Assembly: GCA_903838095.1 (NCBI GenBank)
Contig: CAILXE010000392.1
Span: 1-20,650 of the forward strand
DNA length: 20,650 bases
DNA from: an uncultured Chlorobiaceae bacterium
GTDB lineage: Bacteria; Bacteroidota; Chlorobiia; Chlorobiales; Chlorobiaceae
Direction of reading: 5' to 3'
Below the pieces are notes generated by a model. The model was not told where the DNA came from. It was given only the letters and a program-made list of their open reading frames with translations, and did not search any database. This document shows, piece after piece, positions 7,579-15,449 of this stretch (the stretch's first letter is position 1; the number at the start of each line of letters is the position of its first letter). Both the position numbers and the translations under genes were made by a program.

Positions 7579-8235
7579 ATGTTTACCGGAATTATCAAGG
7601 ATGTAGGAAGGGTGAGGGGAGTGACAAGACGGCAGGGCGGCTTGCGGCTCAGGGTGCAGTACAGCAACACCCGGGAGTTCAGCAACCTCTCCGTCGACGA
7701 AAGCATCAGCATCAACGGTGTCTGCCAGACCGTTGTTGCTCTTGGCGAAGGGTGGTTTGAGGTCGATACCGTCGAGGAGACTCTTGCCAAAACCACGCTG
7801 GGCTTCCTGCAGAACGGAGCGCTCGTGAACCTCGAACGGGCACTCCGTCCACTTGATCGTCTCGGCGGTCATTTTGTGCTTGGCCACGTCGATTGTGCGG
7901 CAACCGTGCAGGAGATCCGGGAACTTGGATCCAGCCGCGAGCTCTGGATAGCCTTTCCGGAGGACTTCAGTCCCTATATTGTTTCAGCCGGTTCCATAAC
8001 CATCGATGGCATCAGCCTGACCGTTGCAAAGCTCAATGCGCAGCTTTTTGCCGTAGCGGTTATTCCGTTCACGTTTGCCCATACCACCATCAATGAGCTG
8101 AGGCCTGGCCGACAGGTAAACCTTGAATTCGACATACTCGGCAAATATGTTGCCCGTCAGCTTGGAAAGGCCTCCTCCTCCGGGCAGCCAGATTCGGGAA
8201 TCAACGAAACATGGCTTCAGGAACACGGATTTTAA
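7579..8235 (+). CDS. ribE: Riboflavin synthase, alpha subunit
   Basis: Dismutates two molecules of 6,7-dimethyl-8-ribityllumazine to riboflavin and the pyrimidinedione. The 218 residues consist of two similar lumazine-binding barrels. The first starts [12 protein letters not shown] and has [12 protein letters not shown]. The second contains [15 protein letters not shown] and [12 protein letters not shown]. The start is placed at the ATG giving MFTGII, the invariant family N-terminus. The frame extends much further upstream through tpx, but that part is noise. The stop overlaps the rarA start as TAATG, which indicates translational coupling. The last 25 residues after LGKYVARQL are divergent. 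Confidence 0.97.
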   Translation: MFTGIIKDVGRVRGVTRRQGGLRLRVQYSNTREFSNLSVDESISINGVCQTVVALGEGWFEVDTVEETLAKTTLGFLQNGALVNLERALRPLDRLGGHFVLGHVDCAATVQEIRELGSSRELWIAFPEDFSPYIVSAGSITIDGISLTVAKLNAQLFAVAVIPFTFAHTTINELRPGRQVNLEFDILGKYVARQLGKASSSGQPDSGINETWLQEHGF

Positions 8236-9578
8236 TGGCTGAGAGCGACCACATCCAGTCCGATCTTTTCGGCTTTTCCGTTTCTCCGGCAAACACAGAG
8301 TATTTTCAACCTCTTGCAGAGCGTGTTCGTCCACGCACACTTGACGATATGGCCGGGCAGGAGCACCTTGTCGGCCAAAACGGGCCGCTTCGCAAGTTCC
8401 TTGCCAGCGGTCAAATGCCCTCCATGATTTTCTGGGGACCTCCCGGTTCAGGCAAAACCACCCTTGCCGAAATCTGCGCCACTTCACTGAACTACCGGTT
8501 CGAGCAGCTTTCAGCCATCGACTCCGGTGTCAGGGAGGTCCGAAAAGCGCTGGAAAACGCAGAAAAAGCAAGACGGGCAGGGCAGAGAAGCATCCTGTTT
8601 ATTGACGAAATTCACCGTTTCAACAAAGGCCAGCAGGATACGCTGCTCCACGCCATTGAACAGGGGCTGATTGTGCTTATCGGCGCCACCACCGAAAACC
8701 CCTCCTTTGAAGTCAACGGCGCGCTCCTGAGCAGAATGCAGGTCTATATTCTCAAGCCGCTCACTTCCGGCGACATAGAAACAGTTATCAGCAGGGCACT
8801 GACGCAGGACAAACTCTTCAGGGAGCGCAGCATCGAGATCACCGCCCTTGATTTTTTATTGGAGTTTTCGGGAGGAGATGCGCGCAAGGCCCTGAATGCC
8901 GTCGAAGCAGCCATCTCACTCCTGCCGGCAGGAGCGAGCCCGGCGCTTCTGAACAGAGAGCTGCTTGAAGCCGCCCTGCAGCACAAGGCGCCCAACTACG
9001 ACAAAGGTGGCGAAAACCACTACGACATTATCTCCGCCTTTATCAAATCCATGCGTGGTTCCGATCCTGATGCCGCGCTCTTCTGGCTTTCAAGAATGAT
9101 AGAGGGAGGCGAAGACCCCAAATTCATAGCACGACGGATGGTCATTTTCGCAAGCGAAGATATTGGCAACGCCGATCCCTACGCCATAACCCTTGCCGTC
9201 TCGGTGTTTCAGGCCGTCACCGTGATTGGAATGCCCGAAGCAAGAATCAACCTTGCCCAGGGAGTCACCTATCTGGCCTCCGCTCCCAAATCGAATGCAA
9301 GCTATCAGGCGCTCGGTGAGGCCATGAGCGAAGCAAAAACACAGCAGGATCGTGGTGTGCCGCTCCATTTGCGCAACGCACCCACCAGACTCATGAAAAC
9401 CGAAGGATACGGCGCAGGGTATTGCTATCCTCACAACTATCCCGAACATTTTGTCGAGCAACGATACTTCCCTGAAGGGATGGATGCAAAAGCCTATTAC
9501 CGTCCCACCGATGAAGGGCGGGAAAAATATATCAGGGAACGCCTCAGCCACCTGTGGAACGAACGTTACAAGTCATGA
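8235..9578 (+). CDS. rarA: Replication-associated recombination protein A (RarA/MgsA AAA+ ATPase)
   Basis: Clamp-loader-like AAA+ ATPase acting at stalled replication forks. The 447 residues show Walker A GPPGSGKT at 68-75, Walker [17 protein letters not shown] around 120-135, and a sensor block [18 protein letters not shown]. The C-terminal MgsA domain has the hallmark [20 protein letters not shown] and ends with [17 protein letters not shown]. The N-terminus has DLFG, resembling the clamp/SSB-interacting tail seen in the family. I chose the ATG at 8235, which overlaps the ribE stop as TAATG. An in-frame ATG at 8211 would add eight residues but lies inside ribE. Confidence 0.96.
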   Translation: MAESDHIQSDLFGFSVSPANTEYFQPLAERVRPRTLDDMAGQEHLVGQNGPLRKFLASGQMPSMIFWGPPGSGKTTLAEICATSLNYRFEQLSAIDSGVREVRKALENAEKARRAGQRSILFIDEIHRFNKGQQDTLLHAIEQGLIVLIGATTENPSFEVNGALLSRMQVYILKPLTSGDIETVISRALTQDKLFRERSIEITALDFLLEFSGGDARKALNAVEAAISLLPAGASPALLNRELLEAALQHKAPNYDKGGENHYDIISAFIKSMRGSDPDAALFWLSRMIEGGEDPKFIARRMVIFASEDIGNADPYAITLAVSVFQAVTVIGMPEARINLAQGVTYLASAPKSNASYQALGEAMSEAKTQQDRGVPLHLRNAPTRLMKTEGYGAGYCYPHNYPEHFVEQRYFPEGMDAKAYYRPTDEGREKYIRERLSHLWNERYKS

Positions 9579-9674
9579 TTGCTGTGAAACCCCCAGGCTC
9601 TTTGTATATTATGTAACAATGAACTTCAGGGTTCACGGGCAGTCAGACTTTTTTCATCAAAGACAAAACCCTTT

Positions 9675-11054
9675 ATGAACAGGACAAGACCGATATTTTT
9701 ATTAACGCTGTTGTTTCTGACACTTTCACTTCCTTTACGGTTGCACGCCGCAGCTCCGGAAAACACCACATCGCTCTCTCTTGACGATGCCGTTCGTATC
9801 GGGCTCGATAAAAGCCGGGACCTTGAAATCGCCCGCCTTAATCGCGATATGGCGGGCCAGAAAATCCGGCAGACATGGTCCGAGGTGCTGCCCCAGATTT
9901 CCACCGCATTCACCTATACCCGAACATTGAAACCATCCGTGCTGCTGCTTCCTCCAAACCAGGGCTTTCCCGGTTCCCTCGAAACCAGTTCCGACAATGC
10001 CGGACGAGCCACCATTGACCTTCATCAGCCACTATTCAACGCCTCTGCCTTTGCAGGAATAAAGGCGGCAAGCATTGTCCGCAAAATGAGCGAAGAGGCT
10101 TATAAAAGCGCCGAAGCCGGTGTTGTTGCCGATATCAAACTCTCCTATTTCGATGCACTCATAGCAAAACAGCAGTTGACGCTGATAGAGCAGAGCATCG
10201 CGCGCTGGGAGCAATCCAGAAAAGATACCCGGGCAATGTTCAGGCAGGGCGTTGCCGCTGATATTGATACTCTCAAGGCATTTCTCTCCGTTGAAAATCT
10301 CCGTCCCGAGCAGATTCAGGCCGAAAGCCGGGTTGCAATTACCATGACAAAGCTGAAAAATGCCATGGGTATTCCCGGCGAAAGCGCCGTCGGTCTGAGC
10401 GGAAAACTTGAGCGGCCTCGTGTGTCGTACCCAACCGATATCAACGAAGCATATCGTGAAGCGCTCGAGTCGAGACCCGATCTTCGCCAGCTTGATTTTC
10501 AGGTACAGGCCGAGGGTGAAAAAATAAGTTCAGCCCGTGCCGAGCGTTTTCCTGTTCTCTCTGCCTTTGGCAAGCTGGAGTCGCAGACCGCCTTCAATGA
10601 CGGCGTCAAACCATCCGAGTCACGATGGCCAGCCTCCTCTTCCGTAGGTCTTCAGTTTACCATGCCACTCTTTACCGGTTACCGCATCAGTTCACAGGTT
10701 GAACAGGCCAGGATAGGGCAAATGCAAACCCGAACAAGGTTTGAAGATCTCAAAGCCAATATCAGGGCTGAACTTGAGGTACGAATCATGAATGTAAGGG
10801 AATCACAAAAAAGAATTGAAGTACAGTCCAAAACCATCAGTGTTGCAGAGCGGAGCTACAACATCTCGCTTCTGCGCTTCAAGGAGGGGATTGGTTCCCG
10901 CCTTGAGCTGACCGATGCCGAACTTCAGCTCAACAAAGCAAAAACCAACTATTTACAGGCAGTGTATGACTATCTGTCAGCAACCACCCTGCTCGACAGG
11001 GCATTAGGGCGGAGAGTTGCAAAATATACCACGCCTGCGGACTCGAAAGGGTAA
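9675..11054 (+). CDS. TolC-family outer-membrane channel protein
   Basis: Outer-membrane efflux or secretion channel. The 459 residues begin with a signal peptide (positive MNRTR, a hydrophobic core to about residue 23, cleavage after HAA or nearby). The family opening LSLDDAVRIGLDKSRDLEIA follows. Two repeated helical/strand halves can be seen, each with long Q/E/R-rich helices. The second starts near INEAYREALESRPDL and ends with the conserved RFKEGIGSRLELTDAELQLNKAKTNYLQAVYDY. Length is normal. No membrane-fusion protein or inner-membrane pump lies beside it, so the partner is elsewhere. The last 85 bases are also coding on the other strand. The 96-base gap after rarA contains a TATATTATG-like AT-rich patch that could be a promoter. 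Confidence 0.93.
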   Translation: MNRTRPIFLLTLLFLTLSLPLRLHAAAPENTTSLSLDDAVRIGLDKSRDLEIARLNRDMAGQKIRQTWSEVLPQISTAFTYTRTLKPSVLLLPPNQGFPGSLETSSDNAGRATIDLHQPLFNASAFAGIKAASIVRKMSEEAYKSAEAGVVADIKLSYFDALIAKQQLTLIEQSIARWEQSRKDTRAMFRQGVAADIDTLKAFLSVENLRPEQIQAESRVAITMTKLKNAMGIPGESAVGLSGKLERPRVSYPTDINEAYREALESRPDLRQLDFQVQAEGEKISSARAERFPVLSAFGKLESQTAFNDGVKPSESRWPASSSVGLQFTMPLFTGYRISSQVEQARIGQMQTRTRFEDLKANIRAELEVRIMNVRESQKRIEVQSKTISVAERSYNISLLRFKEGIGSRLELTDAELQLNKAKTNYLQAVYDYLSATTLLDRALGRRVAKYTTPADSKG

Positions 11055-11932
11055 AGAACACCTCTGCAGGCATCCAGAGCGCCACGCCACAGGGCGGCAC
11101 CGATGCGCCTCAGATCAAACGGTCGCCCATTCCGTTCACAGCAGAGTTGTTCGCTGTGCAACGCATTATAGACAGCATCCGGCGCGTATGCCCTCCGTTT
11201 AAAAACGTGCAGGTTATGCCGTTCGAGCAGCTCAGAAAGAGTGTCCGGCTGAAAATGATACAGATGACGCGGAGCGTCCCAGGCGACCCAGTTCTCACCA
11301 TAATATCCGGCCCCGGAACAGGCAGGATTGGGCAGCGCAACAACAAGCACACCGTCCGGGGCAAGCAGATCCGCTACGGCGCGGAGCGTTTCATTGAGAT
11401 CGTGAATATGTTCAAGCGTATGCCATAACACTATACGGTCAAATGTTCCGCCGTACTCACGCTCCAGTGACGAAGAGACCCGCAACCCGAAATTTTCCCG
11501 TGCATAAGCCGCAGAGGCAGCGTCAGGCTCAACACCGGCGAGATGAGCAAGAGGCAGACCCATGCTGCGGTAAAAAAAGTTCAGCAGGTCACCCGTAGAA
11601 GAGCCAATTTCAAGGATCGAAAGCTCACGAAGAGGTTTGGCAGCTCCATGCAAAACCAGGTGAGCCCGGTAACGAAGCAACAATAAACGTGCAGCAAGAT
11701 ACATCCGCTCCCTCAAAGAGGCACCCTGGTGTTGATGCAGATAGGGGTCATAAGAGCCGCTCCGGTAATGAGAGGCAATTTCAGCGCTGTCGGGACGCGG
11801 ATTCAGCATCACAAGCCCTGAAGAGGTTGATTGGACAAGCTGCCATCGCACAGAAGGGTCAAACCGGTCAGGCACCTGCATGAAAGGGGTAAAATCAGGA
11901 GAGTCGCTTATGGGGCAGGGAACAGTTTCCAT
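10970..11932 (-). CDS. Class I SAM-dependent methyltransferase
   Basis: Methyltransferase of unknown substrate. The 320 residues contain motif I LEIGSSTGD at 107-115, an acidic residue at the end of the second strand (GVEPD), and WHTLEHIHD near 170-178. After that come VLVVALPN and the block APRHLYHFQPDTL near 220-231. This pattern is typical of Methyltransf_23-type enzymes often linked to cell-surface sugars or lipids. An N-terminal segment of about 60 residues (RWQLVQSTSSGLVMLNPRP) resembles the degenerate zinc-less lead of such proteins. It starts 14 bases after the HIT gene stop and is probably in its operon. Its 3' end overlaps that of the TolC-family gene by 85 bases in opposite orientation. 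Confidence 0.88.
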   Translation of the reverse strand: METVPCPISDSPDFTPFMQVPDRFDPSVRWQLVQSTSSGLVMLNPRPDSAEIASHYRSGSYDPYLHQHQGASLRERMYLAARLLLLRYRAHLVLHGAAKPLRELSILEIGSSTGDLLNFFYRSMGLPLAHLAGVEPDAASAAYARENFGLRVSSSLEREYGGTFDRIVLWHTLEHIHDLNETLRAVADLLAPDGVLVVALPNPACSGAGYYGENWVAWDAPRHLYHFQPDTLSELLERHNLHVFKRRAYAPDAVYNALHSEQLCCERNGRPFDLRRIGAALWRGALDACRGVLYPFESAGVVYFATLRPNALSSRVVADR

Positions 11933-11946
11933 GAAAGCAAAAGAGG

Positions 11947-12465
11947 CTATTGCTCTTGTGCCCTGAGAAGATCAGTAAACGCTTTTCTCAGATTCCTGTA
12001 GGTGGAGACCATATCATTGCTGAGCACCTTGGCATCAGCCAGAACAGGCATAAAATTGGTGTCACCTTCCCAGCGGGGCACAATATGAAAATGGATATGG
12101 TTGTCCACACTTCCGCCCGCAACCCGTCCAAGATTGGCTCCGACATTGAACCCCTGCGGCCTCAGGGTAAGCTTCAGCGCCTTCATCGAAAGGTCGGTCA
12201 ACTCCATTACCTCAAGTTTCGTCTCCTTGTCAAGCTCTGAAAAATCCGCAGTCTGCATGTAGGGAATCACCATAAGATGACCGCAGTTGTAAGGGTAGAG
12301 GTTCATGATGATAAAACTTCTCAATCCCCGATGAAGGACAAAGCGCTTTTCATCATCTTCAGGCGGAATATCGGCAAAAACCGATTTTCCATCCTCAGCG
12401 GCAGGCTTGTCATCCTTGAAGGACTGCATGTAGACCTCTCGCCAGGGCGAGTACATTCTGTTCAT
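11947..12465 (-). CDS. HIT-family nucleotide hydrolase/transferase
   Basis: Histidine-triad protein, likely acting on dinucleoside polyphosphates or nucleotide adducts. The 172 residues have the catalytic triad H123-x-H125-x-H127 in NHIHFHIVPRWEGDTNFMPV. Earlier lie YPYNCGHLMVIPY and the FNVGANLGRVAGGS loop, which give the longer Ap4A-phosphorylase/FHIT-like subgroup. The N-terminus MNRMYSPWREVY is also typical, which supports the start at 12465, although a second ATG lies three codons in. It follows two tRNA-Leu genes on the same strand by about 40 bases and precedes the methyltransferase by 14 bases. Confidence 0.94.
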   Translation of the reverse strand: MNRMYSPWREVYMQSFKDDKPAAEDGKSVFADIPPEDDEKRFVLHRGLRSFIIMNLYPYNCGHLMVIPYMQTADFSELDKETKLEVMELTDLSMKALKLTLRPQGFNVGANLGRVAGGSVDNHIHFHIVPRWEGDTNFMPVLADAKVLSNDMVSTYRNLRKAFTDLLRAQEQ

Positions 12466-12504
12466 GAAGAGAGTGCTCCGCTACATTACTTTTTCAGGTT
12501 ATCG

Positions 12505-12589
12505 TACCAAAGATGGGAATCGAACCCACACGAGTTATTCACTCACTGGATTTTGAGTCCAGCGCGTCTACCAGTTCCGCCACTTTGGC
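12505..12589 (-). tRNA. tRNA-Leu (anticodon CAA)
   Basis: Class II tRNA with acceptor GCCAAAG/CTTTGGT. Anticodon stem CTGGA/TCCAG surrounds the loop CTCAAAA (anticodon CAA, reads UUG). The variable arm is GAGT/ACTC and the T arm GTGGG TTCGATT CCCAT. The discriminator is A. The first acceptor pair is G1-U72, a wobble instead of the usual G-C. CCA is not encoded; the genome continues CGA. Confidence 0.95.
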
Positions 12590-12599
12590 CTGTTTCGAG

Positions 12600-12684
12600 T
12601 GGTGCGAGAGAAGGGAATCGAACCCTCACGCCTCACGGCACTAGTTCCTAAGACTAGCGTGTATACCAATTTCACCACTCTCGC
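12600..12684 (-). tRNA. tRNA-Leu (anticodon TAG)
   Basis: Class II tRNA with acceptor GCGAGAG/CTCTCGC. Anticodon stem CTAGT/ACTAG surrounds the loop CTTAGGA (anticodon TAG, reads CUN codons, chiefly CUA/CUG). The long variable arm is TGCCGTGAGGCGT and the T arm GAGGG TTCGATT CCCTT. The discriminator is A, and CCA is encoded at 12602-12600. It is first in the minus-strand unit, ten bases ahead of tRNA-Leu(CAA). Confidence 0.95.
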
Positions 12685-12691
12685 AACTCAA

Positions 12692-12728
12692 TAGTTAATA
12701 ATATACGTGGTTTTTATTCTAATAAAAA
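12692..12728 (-). promoter_or_regulatory. Possible promoter of the tRNA-Leu/HIT/methyltransferase unit
   Basis: On the minus strand a TATATT hexamer (12705-12700) lies at the right distance for a transcription start a few bases ahead of the tRNA at 12684. The hexamer 17 bases upstream, TTTTTA (12728-12723), matches the -35 consensus TTGACA poorly. The surrounding 12685-12799 stretch is very AT-rich. It also holds the palindrome ATCTTTAAAGAT and an imperfect GTTTTTA/TAAAAAC repeat between the divergent genes. Confidence 0.3.
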
Positions 12729-12799
12729 CTATCTTTAAAGATACTTTTTGCGGCGTATGACGCTGAAATTCTCATTTCGTTTTCTCCGTTTTTAAGCCT

Positions 12800-13393
12800 A
12801 TGCCGTTTAAATTACACCACATTGCAGACGTTATTTCATGGGTTATCAGTCCGGTTGTCGTTGCGCCTGCCGCCTATATTGTGATTGTGCTGCTCGGGTA
12901 CGGCAATGACATAAACCGTCTGGCATACCTGATGGTGCTTTTTTCCGCCAGCACTCTTGCCCCTGTTCTCCTGATCTCCGGTCTGAAGAAAACAGGAAAA
13001 ATTTCTGATTACAATATCACTTTCCGCGAACAGCGATTTCTGCCACTGCTTTTTCTCGTTGCAGTCAATGTCGTTGGCTACGAGTTTATGAAGCAGCTTC
13101 ATCCGCCGAGGCTTCTCACCGGCATTCTGCTGTTCAATGCCGTCAATACCGTTTTTATTCTCCTGATCACCCTCCAGTGGAAAATCAGTATTCATCTTTT
13201 CATCTTCTCTTCATCAGTAGCATTACTGTTTATACAATTCGGGGTTGTCGCCCTGTGGCTGCTGCTGTTGGTTCCGGTGCTGATGTGGTCACGAATTTTT
13301 CTGAGAGCCCATAATTTCATGCAGACACTTGTTGGCGGAGTGGTCGGTTTTGCCGTTATGGTTCTTGAGTTAAAATGGTGGACTGGATTGTGA
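12800..13393 (+). CDS. PAP2-superfamily-like integral membrane protein
   Basis: The 197-residue polytopic protein has about five or six hydrophobic segments. A weak but ordered set of PAP2 (type 2 phosphatidic acid phosphatase) motifs is visible. They are K/R residues in GKISDYNITFREQR near 65-80, KISIH at 128-132 where PSGH is expected, and SRIFLRAH with R165 and H171. The two histidines and the arginine are the expected catalytic residues, but the central motif is reduced. It could dephosphorylate a lipid or isoprenoid phosphate; this is inference. The last 19 bases overlap the ferrochelatase-family gene. The start ATG follows an AT-rich leader; the ribosome-binding site is weak. Confidence 0.72.
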   Translation: MPFKLHHIADVISWVISPVVVAPAAYIVIVLLGYGNDINRLAYLMVLFSASTLAPVLLISGLKKTGKISDYNITFREQRFLPLLFLVAVNVVGYEFMKQLHPPRLLTGILLFNAVNTVFILLITLQWKISIHLFIFSSSVALLFIQFGVVALWLLLLVPVLMWSRIFLRAHNFMQTLVGGVVGFAVMVLELKWWTGL

Positions 13394-14439
13394 GACGCAA
13401 GCGATATGCCGTTGTTGTCACCACGTATGGGGAGGTAGAAAAGGTTACCGTCAGGAGCCTTTGGCCATGTTCCAGAAGAATCCTGAAGGCAGTGACCCGC
13501 CAGATTGCCAAAATACCCACGCCGCTGATCTTTTTTATTGCGGATTACCGTTCAACACGGCATTACATCGACTGGAAACTCAACCATTATAACTCGTCGC
13601 TGGTTGCTATCAACCGTGCCCAGAAAGAGCGCCTTGCCGCCTGCATCGCATCAAGCGGCCACCCGCTGCTCTCAGAGGTTGATATTGACCTCTATGATGC
13701 CTGCTATTTTGTGCCACCCTACTTCGAAGAGACGATTCAGAAGTTGCAGCACACCTGTGACGGCATCGTTGTTGTGCCGATGTTTCCGGTGGAATCAGCA
13801 TTTTCTTGCGGCGTCGCCTGCCAGATGGTGATCGACAGGTTTGATGACAACATGCTCAGCAAGGTGAGCGTGATGAGCAAACTCTGGAAAGAGGATCAGC
13901 TTCACCGAATTTATATTGATTATCTTTTCGGACAGCTTTTACCAGCCATCCGTCTCCGCAAAGAGGGCAAAATCGGCCTTGTGCTGGTCATTCATGGCAC
14001 TCTCGTCAGGGATAATGAGGGCAACCCGCCAACTCTTTTTACCGGACTTGATGAGACCATGGCATTTTTCGACCTGATGAAACGAAAAATTATGGCCGAT
14101 CCGAACAATATCTTCACCGATGTGCGCCAGGGCTGCATGAACCATTCCCGGGGAGGGGAGTGGACGGACGATACCATCGAAAAAGCCTTCACGGAGTTCA
14201 GGGCCGAAGGTTATGCAGGCGTAGTCATGTTTCCCTACGGTTTTTTTGCCGATAACAGCGAGACTGAATACGACGCATACAAAAAGCTTGAACAAGCCGG
14301 ATTTCCGCTGTTCCAGTATATCAGATGTATCAACGACTCGGCGCCATTTGGCCAATGGCTCTCCGGTCAGGTACTTTTCAGGCTCCAGGCGCTCAACAAC
14401 CTGCAGAACGCCCTTGAAACTCTTGAGCATAACCCGTAA
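13375..14439 (+). CDS. Ferrochelatase-family protein (HemH-like)
   Basis: The C-terminal half aligns by eye with ferrochelatase. It has LVIHGT with H207 (the metal-binding histidine in HGxP), a block NHSRGGEWTDDTIEKA resembling SRVGxxxWLxPxT, and FPYGFFADNSETEYD with E296 in the position of the catalytic Glu of SDHxETLxE. IRCINDSAPFGQWL closes the family core. The N-terminal half is more divergent, with no clear YxxxxGGSP motif. Normal ferrochelatases insert iron into protoporphyrin IX. Whether this one is the main heme enzyme, a variant with another tetrapyrrole or metal, or a non-catalytic relative cannot be told here. The start is uncertain: ATG 13375 overlaps the previous gene by 19 bases, while a GTG at 13390 would give a GTGA overlap of 4. 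Confidence 0.85.
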   Translation: MVDWIVRRKRYAVVVTTYGEVEKVTVRSLWPCSRRILKAVTRQIAKIPTPLIFFIADYRSTRHYIDWKLNHYNSSLVAINRAQKERLAACIASSGHPLLSEVDIDLYDACYFVPPYFEETIQKLQHTCDGIVVVPMFPVESAFSCGVACQMVIDRFDDNMLSKVSVMSKLWKEDQLHRIYIDYLFGQLLPAIRLRKEGKIGLVLVIHGTLVRDNEGNPPTLFTGLDETMAFFDLMKRKIMADPNNIFTDVRQGCMNHSRGGEWTDDTIEKAFTEFRAEGYAGVVMFPYGFFADNSETEYDAYKKLEQAGFPLFQYIRCINDSAPFGQWLSGQVLFRLQALNNLQNALETLEHNP

Positions 14440-14451
14440 AATTCCGAACAA

Positions 14452-15060
14452 TTGAACGAAGAACACGAGAGAGCAGAAAAGGAGGGTGCGTTACAGCAGT
14501 ATCCCGACAATCCGCAGACACAGTATGAAAGGGCGCTGCTCTGTATAGAGGAACACCGCAACAGCGAAGCGCTTGAGTTGCTCGACCGCTGCATTGCCGC
14601 AAGGCGGCGTGATCCGGAAGCGCTCTACGCCCGGGCAGTGACCAACATCGCCATGGGCATCTACCGAAACGCAGCGTGCGACCTGCTGAAAACCATTGTG
14701 CTTGACCCAGGCAGCATGCACGCCTACAAACACCTTGGTTTTGTGCAGTTTATGCTCGGCAAAGAGGAGGCTGCCCTCAAAACTCTTCACAAAGGACTTG
14801 CCATCAATCCGGACTATACCGATATTTACTGTGTTCTGGGTGATATCCACCTTGATCTCGGAGATTTTGACAAGGCAAAAGAGGCCTTTGAAAAAGCGCT
14901 CGCTCTCGAGCCCGACAAACCTGAACCTCACAGCAAGATAGCCATGTATTACCTTGCCCGGGGCGATATGAAAGGTCTGAAAAAAGAATATGATCTCTTA
15001 AAAACGCTCGATGCCGCACTGGCCGGGCAAATCGGAAGCCTTTTTTTTGAAACGCCATGA
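14452..15060 (+). CDS. Tetratricopeptide-repeat protein
   Basis: Soluble helical-repeat protein of about 202 residues with no signal peptide. At least four TPR units can be read between about residues 20 and 165, for example QTQYERALLCIEEHRNSEAL, then AYKHLGFVQFMLGKEEAALK and DIYCVLGDIHLDLGDFDKAK. Consensus residues (W/L-G-Y-A-A-P) are spaced by 34. TPR proteins are scaffolds, so no function follows from sequence. The start is a TTG at 14452, the first available codon after an in-frame stop; the next ATG would remove the first repeats. It begins 12 bases after the ferrochelatase-family stop and overlaps the next gene by ATGA, so it belongs to that unit. Confidence 0.85.
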   Translation: MNEEHERAEKEGALQQYPDNPQTQYERALLCIEEHRNSEALELLDRCIAARRRDPEALYARAVTNIAMGIYRNAACDLLKTIVLDPGSMHAYKHLGFVQFMLGKEEAALKTLHKGLAINPDYTDIYCVLGDIHLDLGDFDKAKEAFEKALALEPDKPEPHSKIAMYYLARGDMKGLKKEYDLLKTLDAALAGQIGSLFFETP

Positions 15061-15317
15061 AACTTTTTCCTGATCCTGAAACGAAGAAGCGGTTTATGAA
15101 AACCGGTCTTCCTGTTATTCTCGGTATTGCATGGGCGCCGATCATCTGGATTATGATGATGTCCACCGTCGGGACGCTCTTTTTTCGCCTCACAGGCTCA
15201 TGGCCGGTCACACAGGTGGTCATACTGCTTACGGTGTTGCTGGTCACCTTTTTCCTGTTAAAGTTTTTTATGCGTATTGGCCAAAAATTTGGCAATCAGC
15301 ATGATGAAAAGAGCTGA
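15057..15317 (+). CDS. Small two-helix membrane protein, unknown
   Basis: I do not recognise this 86-residue protein. It has a short basic/acidic N-terminus (MKLFPDPETKKRFMK), two transmembrane helices (about 17-42 and 50-72) and a polar C-terminus. It starts inside the stop of the TPR gene (ATGA overlap at 15057-15060), which is good evidence that it is translated. It ends the four-gene unit that starts at 12800. An AT-rich inverted repeat (ATGAAAA at 15304-15310 with TTTTCAT at 15327-15333) flanks its stop but is too weak to call a terminator. Confidence 0.75.
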   Translation: MKLFPDPETKKRFMKTGLPVILGIAWAPIIWIMMMSTVGTLFFRLTGSWPVTQVVILLTVLLVTFFLLKFFMRIGQKFGNQHDEKS

Positions 15318-15449
15318 AGAGTGATTTTTTCATTATGCCCGTAGATTTTTTTTTATATATTTGCGCACCTGTTACAAAGCATGGCATGGATCATACAGGA
15401 GTGAACCAGTTTTTTTGTCAGACCCCGAATTAACTCAAAATGGCGTTTC

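Noticed and set aside
12277..12651. Plus-strand ORF of 124 codons with RWESNPHELFTHWILSPARL
   Set aside because: It is antisense to the HIT gene start and the two tRNA-Leu genes; the peptide is a known tRNA-antisense artefact pattern.
12711..12760. AT-rich palindromes (ATCTTTAAAGAT and GTTTTTA/TAAAAAC) as an operator or att site
   Set aside because: Short, low-complexity AT-rich symmetry is expected by chance in an intergenic promoter region; no direct repeat or integrase gene is present.
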